DNA of 64,000 nt from the NCBI RefSeq assembly GCF_036543075.1, contig NZ_JAZHPF010000002.1, positions 372,001 through 436,000 of the forward strand, written 5' to 3'. The position numbers and the translations under genes are program-made. The stretch comes from Deinococcus sp. YIM 134068 (GTDB taxonomy: Bacteria; Deinococcota; Deinococci; Deinococcales; Deinococcaceae). Numbering within the stretch: position 1 is the stretch's first letter; the number at the start of each line of letters is the position of its first letter. The notes under the pieces were generated by a model. The model saw only the letters and a program-made list of their open reading frames with translations, ran no database searches and was not told where the DNA came from. This document shows positions 9,783 to 18,591 of this stretch, one piece after another.

Positions 9783-11045
9783 ATGTTCAAGCCCCGCCTG
9801 TCCCGCCTCGGTGCCCTCACCCTGTCCGCCGCCCTGCTCGCCGGCGCGGCCCACGCGCAGGAGAAGATGACCCTGACGGTCGCGGTCTTTCCCAGCCTCG
9901 ACAGCTCGGTCAAGGCGAGCCTCGCCGCGTGGAACAGGAAGTACCCCAACGTGACGGTGAAGCTCCAGACGCAGGAGTTCGCCGACCACCACAACGCGAT
10001 GACGACCGCGCTGGCGACCCGTCAGGGCCTGCCCGACGTGATGGCGCTGGAGGTCGGCTACGTGGGCAAGTTCGCGGACGGGCAGGGGCTGGAGGACCTC
10101 AACGGGGCACCGTACAACGCGGGGGCGTCCAAGCGGCTGTTCACCCCCTTCACCATCGCGCAGGCGACGGGCACGGGCGGGCGCTTCGTCGCCATGCCCA
10201 CCGACATCGGCCCCGGCACGTTCTTCTACCGCAAGGACGTGCTCGACCGGGCGGGCGTGAATCCGGCCACCATGCTGGGGAGCTGGGAGGCCTACCTCGC
10301 CGCCGGGAGGACGATCAAGCAGAAGACGGGCGCGTACCTCATCAACACCGCGCAGAGCATGTACGGCATCATCAGCCGCACGAACCTCAAGCCCGGCGAG
10401 GGCATCTACTTCGACAAGGGCAACAACCTGCTCGTCGGCCCGGACAACCCCCGCTTCGTGCGCGCCTTCACCCTCAGCAAGCAGGTGCGCGACGCCGGGC
10501 TGGACGCCAAGATCGGCGAGTGGAGCAACGAGTGGTACGACGCCTTCAAGAAGGGCACCGTCGCCACCCAGTTCTCCGGCGCGTGGCTGCAAGGTGCCCT
10601 GCAAAACTGGATGGCACCGGAGACCAAGGGCCTGTGGCGCGTGCAGAACCTGCCGGAGAACTCCTTCGCCTCGTGGGGCGGCTCGTTCTACGCCATCCCC
10701 TCGGGGGCCGCGAACAAGGCGATGGCCTGGGAGTTCGTCAAGTTCATGACCCTGCAACCGTCCGCGCAGATCGAGGCCTTCACCGACAACGGGGCCTTCC
10801 CGGCGCTGCTGAGCGCGCAGAACAACATGGTGTTCAACCAGGCCGTGCCCTTCCTGGGGGGTCAGCGCGCCCGGCTGCTGTGGCGTGACGCCGCGCGCAA
10901 GACCCAGCCCATCGACGTGAACAAGTACGACTCGGTGGCCGACCAGATCGTGAACACCGAGCTGACGAACGTGCTGGAGAAGAACAAGGACATCCGGCAG
11001 GCCCTCGCCGACGCCCGCGCGCAGATTCTGCGCCGCGCCCGCTAG
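9783..11045 (+). CDS. Sugar ABC transporter substrate-binding protein (CUT1 type)
   Basis: A 420-residue exported protein. The signal peptide is FKPRLSRLGALTLSAALLAG with probable cleavage after AHA. The mature protein has the family 1 solute-binding fold (MTLTVAVFPSLDSSVKASL, then GLPDVMALEVGYVG, FFYRKDVLDRAG and SFYAIPSGAANKAMAWEFV). It would deliver a saccharide to the two permeases that follow. The ATG at 9783 has GGAGGT seven bases upstream. No ATPase gene is in the operon; CUT1 systems often share one MsiK/UgpC-type ATPase encoded elsewhere. Confidence 0.93.
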   Translation: MFKPRLSRLGALTLSAALLAGAAHAQEKMTLTVAVFPSLDSSVKASLAAWNRKYPNVTVKLQTQEFADHHNAMTTALATRQGLPDVMALEVGYVGKFADGQGLEDLNGAPYNAGASKRLFTPFTIAQATGTGGRFVAMPTDIGPGTFFYRKDVLDRAGVNPATMLGSWEAYLAAGRTIKQKTGAYLINTAQSMYGIISRTNLKPGEGIYFDKGNNLLVGPDNPRFVRAFTLSKQVRDAGLDAKIGEWSNEWYDAFKKGTVATQFSGAWLQGALQNWMAPETKGLWRVQNLPENSFASWGGSFYAIPSGAANKAMAWEFVKFMTLQPSAQIEAFTDNGAFPALLSAQNNMVFNQAVPFLGGQRARLLWRDAARKTQPIDVNKYDSVADQIVNTELTNVLEKNKDIRQALADARAQILRRAR

Positions 11046-11055
11046 GAAGGCTGGG

Positions 11056-11098
11056 GGCGGTCAGCCCCGTCCGGTGGGTTGGCTGAGGGCCGACCGCC
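11056..11098 (+). other. Intercistronic hairpin after the binding-protein gene
   Basis: GGCGGTCAGCC (11056-11066) pairs with GGCTGA (11081-11086) and GACCGCC (11092-11098), leaving a five-base bulge. No U-tract follows. Hairpins in this position commonly protect the upstream binding-protein message and lower expression of the permeases; that role is inferred. Confidence 0.6.
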
Positions 11099-11127
11099 GA
11101 CGCCTGACCACCCCCTCGAGGACCCCC

Positions 11128-12078
11128 ATGCAAGACCGCCTGCCCCTCCGTCCCACGCGCGACGCGCCGAAGCGGTGGAGTTACACCCGATTGCAACAGC
11201 GCCTCGCGCCGTACGTGTTCGTCAGCCCCTTTTTCATCCTGTTCGCCGTGTTCGGGCTGTTTCCGCTGCTGTTCAGCCTCTTCCTGGCGTTTCACATCTG
11301 GTCGCCGCTCGACGGGCTGGGCAACTGGCGCTTCGTGGGCTTCGAGAACTTCGCGCTCGCGCTGGAGCCGAGCGACCAGTTCTGGAGCACCCTGAGAAAC
11401 ACGGTCTGGATCGGCCTGCTCTCGGGCGTGCCGCAGCATCTCGTGGCGCTGCCGCTGGCGTACCTGATCCACACGGGCCTGAAGCGTTGGCAGCGGGGCG
11501 TCTCGACCCTGCTTTTCCTGCCGTACATCACGAACGCCGTGGCGATTTCCATCGTGTTCGGGGTGCTCTACAGCGAGCGGCTGGGGCTGCTGAACTACCT
11601 GCGCGGCATGGTGGGCCTGGACCCCCTGCGCTGGCTGGGCGACCCCGACCTCGTGCCGACCTCGGTGGCCGCCGTGATCTTCTGGCGCTATGTGGGCTGG
11701 AACGTGGTGCTGTACCTCAGCGGCCTTCAGGCCATCAGCGAGGACGTGTACGAGGCCGCCACCGTGGACGGCGCGACCGGCTGGCAGAAGTTCCGCCACA
11801 TCACCCTGCCGCTGCTGCGCCCGATGATGTTCTACGCCTTTACCCTCACGATCATCGGCAACATGCAGATTTTCGAGGAGCCGTTCATGCTCGTCGGGGA
11901 GAGCGGCGGGGCGGGCGCGGCGGGCCTGACGAGCGCCATGCACATCTTCAACACGGCCTTCCGCGACCTCGACATGGGCTACGCCGCCGCGATGAGCTGG
12001 CTGCTGTTCCTGGCGATCTTCGTCCTCAGCCTCCTGAACAACTTCCTGCTGGGCCGGGGCGACGGGGGAGCGCGGTGA
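11128..12078 (+). CDS. Sugar ABC transporter permease (MalF/UgpA type)
   Basis: A 316-residue inner-membrane permease with six hydrophobic segments, the first in LAPYVFVSPFFILFAVFGLF. The EAA loop that contacts the ATPase is EAATVDGATGWQKFRHITLP followed by LLRP. The ATG at 11128 is preferred over 11074 because the first codons of the longer frame look like spacer and CGAGGA precedes 11128. Its stop overlaps the next permease start by GTGA, so the two are translationally coupled. Confidence 0.92.
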   Translation: MQDRLPLRPTRDAPKRWSYTRLQQRLAPYVFVSPFFILFAVFGLFPLLFSLFLAFHIWSPLDGLGNWRFVGFENFALALEPSDQFWSTLRNTVWIGLLSGVPQHLVALPLAYLIHTGLKRWQRGVSTLLFLPYITNAVAISIVFGVLYSERLGLLNYLRGMVGLDPLRWLGDPDLVPTSVAAVIFWRYVGWNVVLYLSGLQAISEDVYEAATVDGATGWQKFRHITLPLLRPMMFYAFTLTIIGNMQIFEEPFMLVGESGGAGAAGLTSAMHIFNTAFRDLDMGYAAAMSWLLFLAIFVLSLLNNFLLGRGDGGAR

Positions 12079-12950
12079 CGGCCCTCCCCACCCCTCCGGC
12101 CCGCCGACCGCGCCTGTGGCGGAGGCTGCCCCTGTGGGCACTCGTGGGCCTCGCCTGCCTGCTCTCGGTCGTCCCCTTCTACCTGATGGTGGTGTGGGCC
12201 TCGCTGCCGAGCGATCAGGTCTTCACCTTCCCGCCGCGCGCGTGGTTCGGCGGCGAGCTGCTGGACAACCTGCGCGCCCTGAACGTCGAGCTGGACGGAC
12301 AGGTGCTGCGGTCGTTCTGGAACAGCCTGTACATCTCGCTGATGGCGACGGCGACCACGCTCTTCTTCTGCTCGCTGGCGGGGTACGCCTTCGCCATGTA
12401 CGACTTCCGGGGCAGGCGGTGGATGTTCAGCTTCGTGCTGCTCACCATGCTGATTCCGCCGCTGATCATGGACATTCCCAGCTTCCTCGTGATGAACAAC
12501 GCCCTGGGCTGGATCGGCACCCCGCGCGCCCTGTGGGTGCCGGGCATGGCGAGCGCGTTCGGCATCTTTCTGGCGCGGCAGTACATCGTCTCGGCCCTCC
12601 CGCGCGAGCTGATCGAGGCCGCGCGCATGGACGGCGCGACCGAGTTCGGCATCTTCCGGCGGGTGGTGCTGCCCCTGATCCGGCCCATCCTGGCGACCCT
12701 CGGCGTGGTCACGTTCGTGGGGTCGTGGAACAACTTCAAGGGCGCGCTGATCATGCGTCTGAACGACACCGAGATCCAGACGCTCCCGCTGGCGCTGCGG
12801 CGACTGGGCGGCGGCGCGACGAACGTGGACGTGGACTGGGGCGCGATCATGATGCTCGTCCTGATCACGGTGCTGCCGCTCGTCGTCGTCTTCCTGCTCG
12901 CCAGCCGCCACGTCATTTCGGGGCTGACGGCGGGGGCGGTGAAGGATTAG
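12075..12950 (+). CDS. Sugar ABC transporter permease (MalG/UgpE type)
   Basis: A 291-residue permease with six membrane segments. The ATPase-contact EAA loop is EAARMDGATEFGIFRRVVLP followed by LIRP. Translation starts at GTG 12075, overlapping the previous stop. A long upstream extension of this frame runs antiphase through the first permease and is not coding. It forms the transmembrane pore together with the preceding permease. A mosaic repeat begins right after the stop. Confidence 0.92.
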   Translation: MTALPTPPARRPRLWRRLPLWALVGLACLLSVVPFYLMVVWASLPSDQVFTFPPRAWFGGELLDNLRALNVELDGQVLRSFWNSLYISLMATATTLFFCSLAGYAFAMYDFRGRRWMFSFVLLTMLIPPLIMDIPSFLVMNNALGWIGTPRALWVPGMASAFGIFLARQYIVSALPRELIEAARMDGATEFGIFRRVVLPLIRPILATLGVVTFVGSWNNFKGALIMRLNDTEIQTLPLALRRLGGGATNVDVDWGAIMMLVLITVLPLVVVFLLASRHVISGLTAGAVKD

Positions 12951-12988
12951 CGGTCAGCCGTCAGCCGTCAGCTCTCAGCTCTCAGCTC
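12951..12988 (+). repeat. TCAGC/GCTGA mosaic repeat, copy 3
   Basis: The repeat consists of CGGTCAGCC, GTCAGCC, GTCAGCTCTCAGCTCTCAGCTC. It starts directly at the permease stop and lies before the GH1 gene. Confidence 0.65.
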
Positions 12989-13086
12989 GGGGAGTTGGGC
13001 GTTGCCGTTCCCCTTTCTCCGCCGTCCCAGACTCCGCCTCACCTGGCGGTCTCTCCCCTTTTGCCCTGTTTCCCATCGGAGCCTGA

Positions 13087-14466
13087 ATGACGCCCACCCC
13101 TGCCTCCCTGTTCGCCCGTTTTCCCGCCCGGTTCACCTGGGGCGTCGCCACCAGCAGCTACCAGATCGAGGGGGCACCCGCCGGGGACGGCAAAGGCCCG
13201 AGCATCTGGGACACCTTCTCGCATACGCCGGGCCGGGTGAGTGGCGGCGACACGGGCGACACGGCCTGCGACCACTACCACCGCTGGGAGGGGGACCTCG
13301 ACCTGATCCGCTCGCTGGGGGTGAACGCCTACCGCTTCTCCGTGGCGTGGCCGCGCGTGCAGCCCACCGGGCGCGGCCCGGCGAATGCGGCGGGCCTGGC
13401 CTTCTACGACCGCCTCGTGGACGGGCTGCTGGCGCGCGGGCTGACTCCCTGGGTCACGCTGTACCACTGGGACCTGCCGCAGGCGCTGGAGGACGCGGGC
13501 GGCTGGCCCTCGCGCGACACCGCCCACGCCTTCGCGGACTACGCCGCCATCGTCGCGGGGGCGCTGGGCGACCGGGTGCGGCACTTCATCACGGTGAACG
13601 AGCCGTGGGTGGCCGCGCACCTGGGCTACGCCGAGGGCATTCACGCGCCGGGCCACCGCGACCACGGGGCCTCCATCCGGGCGGCCCATCACCTGCTGCT
13701 GGGGCACGGGCTGGCGGTGGGGGCGGTGCGGGCGCATGCGCCGGGGGCGCAGGTGGGCATCACCCTCAACCTGGCGGCGGCCTACCCCAGCCGCGATACC
13801 CCGGAGGACCACGCGGCGGCGCGGCGGCAGGACGGCTTCGCCAACCGCTGGTATCTGGACCCCGTGTTCGGGCGCGGCTACCCGGCGGACGTGTGCGAGT
13901 TGCTGGGCCGTCTCAGCCCGGAGGCGCAGGGCGTCGTGCGGGCGGGCGACCTGGAGACCATCGCCGCGCCGACCGATTTCCTGGGCGTGAACATGTACTC
14001 GCGCGCGGTGGTCCGGGACGCGCCGGGCCGGGGCTGGCTGGACCTGGAGCAGGTGCGGGTGGAGGGCAGCGAGTACACCGGCTTCGGCTGGGAGGTCGCG
14101 CCGCAGAGCCTCACTGACCTGATGCTGCGCCTGGAGCACGACTATGAGCCGGGTGCGCTGTACGTCACCGAGAACGGCGCGACCTACCCCGACACGGTGG
14201 ACGCCGACGGGCAGGTCCGTGACCCCGAGCGCACCCGCTACTTCCAGAGCCACCTCGCCGCGCTCGCCGACGCGATTTCGGGGGGTGCGAAGGTCTCGGG
14301 CTATTTCGCGTGGTCGCTGATGGACAACTTCGAGTGGGCGGAGGGCTACGACAAACGCTTCGGGCTGGTGCATGTGGACTTCGCCACTCAGGCGCGCACC
14401 CTCAAGGCGTCGGGCCGCTGGTACCGCGACTTCCTGACGAGGGCGGCGGTGGGGACGCCGGGATAG
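13087..14466 (+). CDS. Glycoside hydrolase family 1 beta-glycosidase
   Basis: A 459-residue GH1 enzyme of standard length, with no signal peptide, so it acts in the cytoplasm. The acid/base is E172 in FITVNEPWVAAHLGY and the nucleophile is E362 in LYVTENGATY. Other family marks are FTWGVATSSYQIEGA at the N-terminus and SLMDNFEWAEGYDKRFGLVH near the C-terminus. It would hydrolyse a beta-linked disaccharide or aryl-glycoside brought in by the preceding transporter (inferred from position). It lies 136 bases after the permeases, across a repeat, and is probably in the same LacI regulon. A hairpin terminator follows. Confidence 0.94.
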   Translation: MTPTPASLFARFPARFTWGVATSSYQIEGAPAGDGKGPSIWDTFSHTPGRVSGGDTGDTACDHYHRWEGDLDLIRSLGVNAYRFSVAWPRVQPTGRGPANAAGLAFYDRLVDGLLARGLTPWVTLYHWDLPQALEDAGGWPSRDTAHAFADYAAIVAGALGDRVRHFITVNEPWVAAHLGYAEGIHAPGHRDHGASIRAAHHLLLGHGLAVGAVRAHAPGAQVGITLNLAAAYPSRDTPEDHAAARRQDGFANRWYLDPVFGRGYPADVCELLGRLSPEAQGVVRAGDLETIAAPTDFLGVNMYSRAVVRDAPGRGWLDLEQVRVEGSEYTGFGWEVAPQSLTDLMLRLEHDYEPGALYVTENGATYPDTVDADGQVRDPERTRYFQSHLAALADAISGGAKVSGYFAWSLMDNFEWAEGYDKRFGLVHVDFATQARTLKASGRWYRDFLTRAAVGTPG

Positions 14467-14471
14467 GGCGG

Positions 14472-14512
14472 GGAGGAGGCCGGGAACCTGATCCTCCTCC
14501 GGTGTCCTTTCC
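14472..14512 (+). terminator. Terminator of the sugar operon
   Basis: Perfect 8-base arms GGAGGAGG (14472-14479) and CCTCCTCC (14493-14500) enclose a 13-base loop six bases after the GH1 stop. The downstream tract GGTGTCCTTTCCTCTCC is pyrimidine-rich rather than a pure U-run. Confidence 0.6.
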
Positions 14513-14562
14513 TCTCCTGCTCACGCCGGCGGGGTGTCAGGAAAGTGTGGGAGGCCCCCTCC

Positions 14563-14568
14563 TACGCT
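14563..14568 (+). promoter_or_regulatory. -10 box of a leaderless promoter (GGDEF-EAL gene)
   Basis: TACGCT is followed by seven bases and GTG 14576, with no ribosome binding site. Confidence 0.5.
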
Positions 14569-14575
14569 GGTCCAC

Positions 14576-16501
14576 GTGCCGACGCGGACGAACTTCACGC
14601 TCGACGGTCGTGAGCCGGAGCCGTCCGCCCTCCCGGCAGTGAAGGGGAAGCTCTACCGCCTCTACCTGCCCATCGTCATCTGCCTCGCGCTGGTGACGGT
14701 GGCCCTCGCCTTTCCCCAGCCCAGCCCGGAACGCACCATTGGCCTGGGGGCCATCGTGGTCTGGGCGCTGACCTACGTGGCGTTCGTCCTGAAGCGGACG
14801 CCGCTGCGGTGGCTCGAACAGCTCGTGCTGCTCAACGGGATGTCGTGCTTCCTGTCCTTCCAGGCGTGTGAGCTGTTCTTCACGGACGTGTACTCGCGCT
14901 CGCACCTGTTCAGCGTGATGGCCCCGCTGATCTACGTATGGTCCTTCGTCACCCTGGGCACGCGCCGGGGCATGGTCGCCTCCCTGACGTTCTACGGCCT
15001 GAGCGTGGCTCTGGGCGTCACGGCCCTCGTCCTGAGCCGCTTTACGTCCGTTGCGCTCAACCCGGACCTCAACGGAATGCTGCACCTCCAGTTCTACGTC
15101 CTCAGCCCGCTGTACATCGGTCTGATGTACGGGGCGGCGACCCTGCTCGACGCGCAGACGGTGGCCCGGCTGGGGGAGGTCACGCGCCAGGCCTACACCG
15201 ATCCCCTGACGGGGTTGCCCAACCGGCTGCGCTTCGGGGAGGCGCTGGAGGAGATGCTGGCCCACGCCGAGCGCACGGGCGAACGCTTCGCGCTGCTGTT
15301 TTTCGACCTCGACAACTTCAAGATGGTCAACGACGTGCTGGGGCACGCGGCGGGCGACGAGTTCCTGCGCGACCTCGCCGGGCGCTGGCGAGGGCAGGTG
15401 CGCGCGGGCGACCTGCTGGCGCGCATCAGCGGCGACGAGTTCGCCATGATCGTCCGCTCGCGGGGCGGGGCGGAGGAGGTCCTGGGGGTCGCCGAGCGGC
15501 TGATCCACGCCGCCCGCATCCCCTTCTACGCAGGCGGCCAGACCCACCTCGTCACGGCGAGCGCGGGCGTGAGTCTCTACCCCGAGCATGGCCGGGACGC
15601 GAGCGAGCTGCTCTCGCGCGCCGACCTCGCCATGTACCAGGCCAAAGCGAGCAGGCGCGGCATCGTGCTGTTCCAACCCGCGCTGACCGCCGAGCGCGAG
15701 CGGCGGCTCACGGTGCAGCAGTACCTGCGCGGGGCGCTCGCCCGGCAGGAGTTCACCCTGCACTACCAGCCCATCCACGACCTCGGCAGCCGCCGCCTCG
15801 TGGGGCTGGAGGCCCTCCTGCGCTGGCAGACCCCGGCCCTCGGCCCCGTCTCGCCCGCCGAGTTCGTGCCCATCGCGGAGGAGGCGGGCCTCATCGTGGA
15901 GATCGGGACCTGGGTGCTGCGTGAGGCGTGCGCCCAGAGCCGGACGTGGCGCGCGGCGGGCCTGACTCCCCCGGCGGTCTCGGTCAACGTCTCGCCCGCC
16001 CAGTTCGAGCGCCCGGACTTCGCGGAGTGGGTGCTCGCCACCCTGCGCGACCACCATCTGCCCGCCAGCGCCCTGTCTCTCGAACTCACCGAGCGCGGCA
16101 CCCTGCACCCCGCCGCCTGCGAGCACCTCGCCGCCCTGCGCGCCCACGGCCTGCACGTCGCCCTCGACGACTTCGGCATCGAGTATTCCTCGCTCGCCCG
16201 CCTCCACGAGCTGCCCATCAGCGGCCTGAAGATCGACCGCTGCTTCACCCAGGCCCTCGGCACGGCGGGCGGCGGCCCCCAGAGCGGTGCCCAGACCGTC
16301 GCCCACACCATCATCGCGCTCGCCCAGGCCCTCAACCTCCGGGTCGTGGCCGAGGGGGTGGAGACCGACGAGCAGGTCGCCGAACTCCTCGCCCCGGACT
16401 GCCATACCGCCCAGGGCTACCTGCTGGGTCGCCCGGTGGCCCCCGAAGCCCTCACGGCGCTGCTCCTCGCCGAATGTGAGCGGCCCTCGCTGGTGGGGTA
16501 G
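14576..16501 (+). CDS. Membrane-bound GGDEF-EAL protein (c-di-GMP turnover)
   Basis: A 641-residue protein. Residues 25-190 hold about five to six membrane segments. A GGDEF domain follows at 205-365, with signature SGDEF at 285-289 and an RxxD inhibitory site (RAGD, 276-279). An EAL domain occupies about 385-640, with EAL at 412-414, LELTE, DDFG at 531-534, KIDR and EGVE all retained. The phosphodiesterase half therefore looks competent. The cyclase signature has Ser for the first Gly, which some active cyclases tolerate. The GTG at 14576 is chosen because a -10 box lies seven bases before it; GTG 14534 would be the longer alternative. Confidence 0.9.
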   Translation: MPTRTNFTLDGREPEPSALPAVKGKLYRLYLPIVICLALVTVALAFPQPSPERTIGLGAIVVWALTYVAFVLKRTPLRWLEQLVLLNGMSCFLSFQACELFFTDVYSRSHLFSVMAPLIYVWSFVTLGTRRGMVASLTFYGLSVALGVTALVLSRFTSVALNPDLNGMLHLQFYVLSPLYIGLMYGAATLLDAQTVARLGEVTRQAYTDPLTGLPNRLRFGEALEEMLAHAERTGERFALLFFDLDNFKMVNDVLGHAAGDEFLRDLAGRWRGQVRAGDLLARISGDEFAMIVRSRGGAEEVLGVAERLIHAARIPFYAGGQTHLVTASAGVSLYPEHGRDASELLSRADLAMYQAKASRRGIVLFQPALTAERERRLTVQQYLRGALARQEFTLHYQPIHDLGSRRLVGLEALLRWQTPALGPVSPAEFVPIAEEAGLIVEIGTWVLREACAQSRTWRAAGLTPPAVSVNVSPAQFERPDFAEWVLATLRDHHLPASALSLELTERGTLHPAACEHLAALRAHGLHVALDDFGIEYSSLARLHELPISGLKIDRCFTQALGTAGGGPQSGAQTVAHTIIALAQALNLRVVAEGVETDEQVAELLAPDCHTAQGYLLGRPVAPEALTALLLAECERPSLVG

Positions 16502-16557
16502 GGGGGCAGTTCCTCCATCTCCCGCCGACAGCTGGCCGCGCCCTGTCCATCATCCCG

Positions 16558-17769
16558 TTATGGCGGCCCGGTGGTGCGGCCCTCCACCGGCAGCCGCAGC
16601 GTGAACTCCGCGCCGCCCTCCGGGTGGTTGCGGGCGGTCAGCTCGCCCCCCTGCGCCTCGGTGAGCGCGCGGGCGATGGCGAGACCCAGGCCGCTGCTCG
16701 CCCGGCCCTGCGGGTCGCGGGTGCGGCTGGCGTCGGCCCGGTAGAAGCGCTCGAAGGCGCGGGCGAGGTCGCCGGGCCGGAAGCCGGGGCCGTGGTCGCG
16801 CACCGTGAGCCGGGTGTGGCCGTCCACCGAGTCGGCGCTCAGGTCCACGGCACCGGGCGCGGCGTAGCGCAGGGCGTTGTCGAGCAGGTTGCGCAGGGTC
16901 TGGGTCAGGCGGTCGGGGTCGGCGCTCAGGGGGGCGGGGTGCGGGGCGTGGACGCGCAGGGTGACGCCCGCCTCGGACGCGCGGGAGGCGTAGGCGTCCG
17001 CCAGGGCGCGCAGCACCTCGCCCCCGTCGAGGGGCCGGGGATGGAGGCTGAGCGCCCCGCCCTCCGCGAGCGAGAGCGTCCGCAGGTCGGTGACGAGCCG
17101 GGCCAGCAGCAGCACCTCGCCGTGCAGCCGCGCCAGCCCGGCCTCGTCGAGGGGGTGCAGGCCGTCCTGCATCGCCTCGATCTCCGAGCGCATCACCGCC
17201 AGGGGCGTCCGCAGGTCGTGGGCGATGTCGGCCACCAGCCCGCGCCGCCACGCCTCCTGCCGGGCGAGGCCCGTCGTCAATTCGTTGAAGGCGAGGGTCA
17301 GGTCGCGCAGCTCGTCGCGCCGCCTCGGGACGGGAAGCTGGAGGTCGCGCTCGCCGCCGCGCAACCGGTCCGCCCCCTCCGCCAGCCGGACGAGCGGGCG
17401 GGTGAGCTGCCGGGTCACGAGCGCGGCCACCCCCACGGCCAGCAGCGCGCTGAGGGCGGCGGCCTGCACGGCGCTCCGCACGATGTTCCGCACGACCGTC
17501 TCCCCGACCTCCTGCCAGCGGGCGAGCGTCTCGGGGTCGGGCGGCGGGGTGGCCGCGTCCCCGCCCTCGTCCCAGCCGGGAAAGCCCCCCTCGGGCAGCG
17601 CCAGTTCGGGATTCAGGGCCGCGATCACCCGGAAGGCCGCCCCCACCGTCAGGAAGGAGGTGAGCAGCACGGCGAGCACCGCCACGAGCGCGAAGGTGCG
17701 GGTCAGGCGGGCGCGCAGGCCGGGGCGTCGGTGGCGTCTTCTGGGAGGTCCGGGAAGGCGGCGACTCAC
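16558..17769 (-). CDS. Two-component sensor histidine kinase
   Basis: A 403-residue kinase. Transmembrane segments at about 24-50 and 98-118 flank a short periplasmic region. A HAMP linker follows (RQLTRPLVRLAEGADRLRGG), then a HisKA domain with phospho-acceptor H184 in DIAHDLRTPLAVM. The ATPase domain shows the N box NLLDNALRY, G1 DHGPGF, an F box and SGLGLAIARAL. It starts at GTG 17769, overlapping the stop of the response regulator by GTGA. The short sensor domain gives no clue to the signal. Confidence 0.93.
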   Translation of the reverse strand: MSRRLPGPPRRRHRRPGLRARLTRTFALVAVLAVLLTSFLTVGAAFRVIAALNPELALPEGGFPGWDEGGDAATPPPDPETLARWQEVGETVVRNIVRSAVQAAALSALLAVGVAALVTRQLTRPLVRLAEGADRLRGGERDLQLPVPRRRDELRDLTLAFNELTTGLARQEAWRRGLVADIAHDLRTPLAVMRSEIEAMQDGLHPLDEAGLARLHGEVLLLARLVTDLRTLSLAEGGALSLHPRPLDGGEVLRALADAYASRASEAGVTLRVHAPHPAPLSADPDRLTQTLRNLLDNALRYAAPGAVDLSADSVDGHTRLTVRDHGPGFRPGDLARAFERFYRADASRTRDPQGRASSGLGLAIARALTEAQGGELTARNHPEGGAEFTLRLPVEGRTTGPP

Positions 17770-18440
17770 CCCCGCGCCCTCAGCCGGTAGCCCACCCCGC
17801 GCACCGTGTCGAGCAGGCCCTCGTGCTCACCGAGCTTGCGGCGCAGGTTCTTGACGTGGGCGTCCACCGTGCGCTCGTCGCTGCCGCGCTCCAGCCCGCC
17901 CAGCGCGGCGAGGAGTTCGGTGCGTCCCCGCACCACCCCCGGCTCGCGGGCCAGCGCGGCGAGCAGCCTCACCTCGGCCACCGTCACGTCGAGGGGGCGG
18001 CCCTCCAGGTGGGCCTCGAAGCTCGCCGGGTCCACGCTCAGCGGCCCGACGTGGAGCGCGGTGGGTGGCGTGGGGGGGCCTCCCGACCGGCGCAGTACCG
18101 CGCGCACCCGCGCCACGACCTCGCGCGGCGAGTACGGCTTGACCACGTAGTCGTCGGCCCCGACGCCCAGCCCCACCAGCCGGTCCACCTCCTCGTCGCG
18201 GGCGGTGAGCATGATGATGGGCGTCTCCGACTCGGCGCGCACCCGGCGGGCGACCTCCAGCCCGTCCAGCCCCGGCAGCATCAGGTCGAGCAGGATCAGC
18301 GCCGGGCGGGCCGCGCGCCACAGCTCCAGCGCGCGGGGTCCCGTCGCCGCCCGCTCGGTGTGGAAGCCCTCACGCCGCAGGTAGCCCTCCAGGATGTCGG
18401 CCAGGCGGGGTTCGTCCTCCACGATCAGGATGGTGGTCAT
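17766..18440 (-). CDS. OmpR/PhoB-family response regulator
   Basis: A 224-residue regulator. The receiver domain (1-118) has the acidic pair ED at 8-9, phospho-acceptor D52 in ILLDLMLPG, and the switch Thr and Lys (MLTARD, VVKPYS). The C-terminal winged helix has DERTVDAHVKNLRRKLG and TVRGVGYRL. The ATG at 18440 fits the family N-terminus MTTILIVEDEPRL; the longer frame to 18512 does not. It is first in the pair and translationally coupled to its cognate kinase. Confidence 0.94.
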   Translation of the reverse strand: MTTILIVEDEPRLADILEGYLRREGFHTERAATGPRALELWRAARPALILLDLMLPGLDGLEVARRVRAESETPIIMLTARDEEVDRLVGLGVGADDYVVKPYSPREVVARVRAVLRRSGGPPTPPTALHVGPLSVDPASFEAHLEGRPLDVTVAEVRLLAALAREPGVVRGRTELLAALGGLERGSDERTVDAHVKNLRRKLGEHEGLLDTVRGVGYRLRARG

Positions 18441-18591
18441 GGGCGCGTCTCCGGGAAAGGGGGCGGGGGTATGGGTTGAGAGCATTGAGCAAGCTGGGGG
18501 TCGTCTCCGCATCCTGTCCGATGAGAGCGGGTGGAGTTGAGCGAGCAGGACGGAGACCGGGGCCGCGCTCCGAGGGGTTCTCTACACGTCT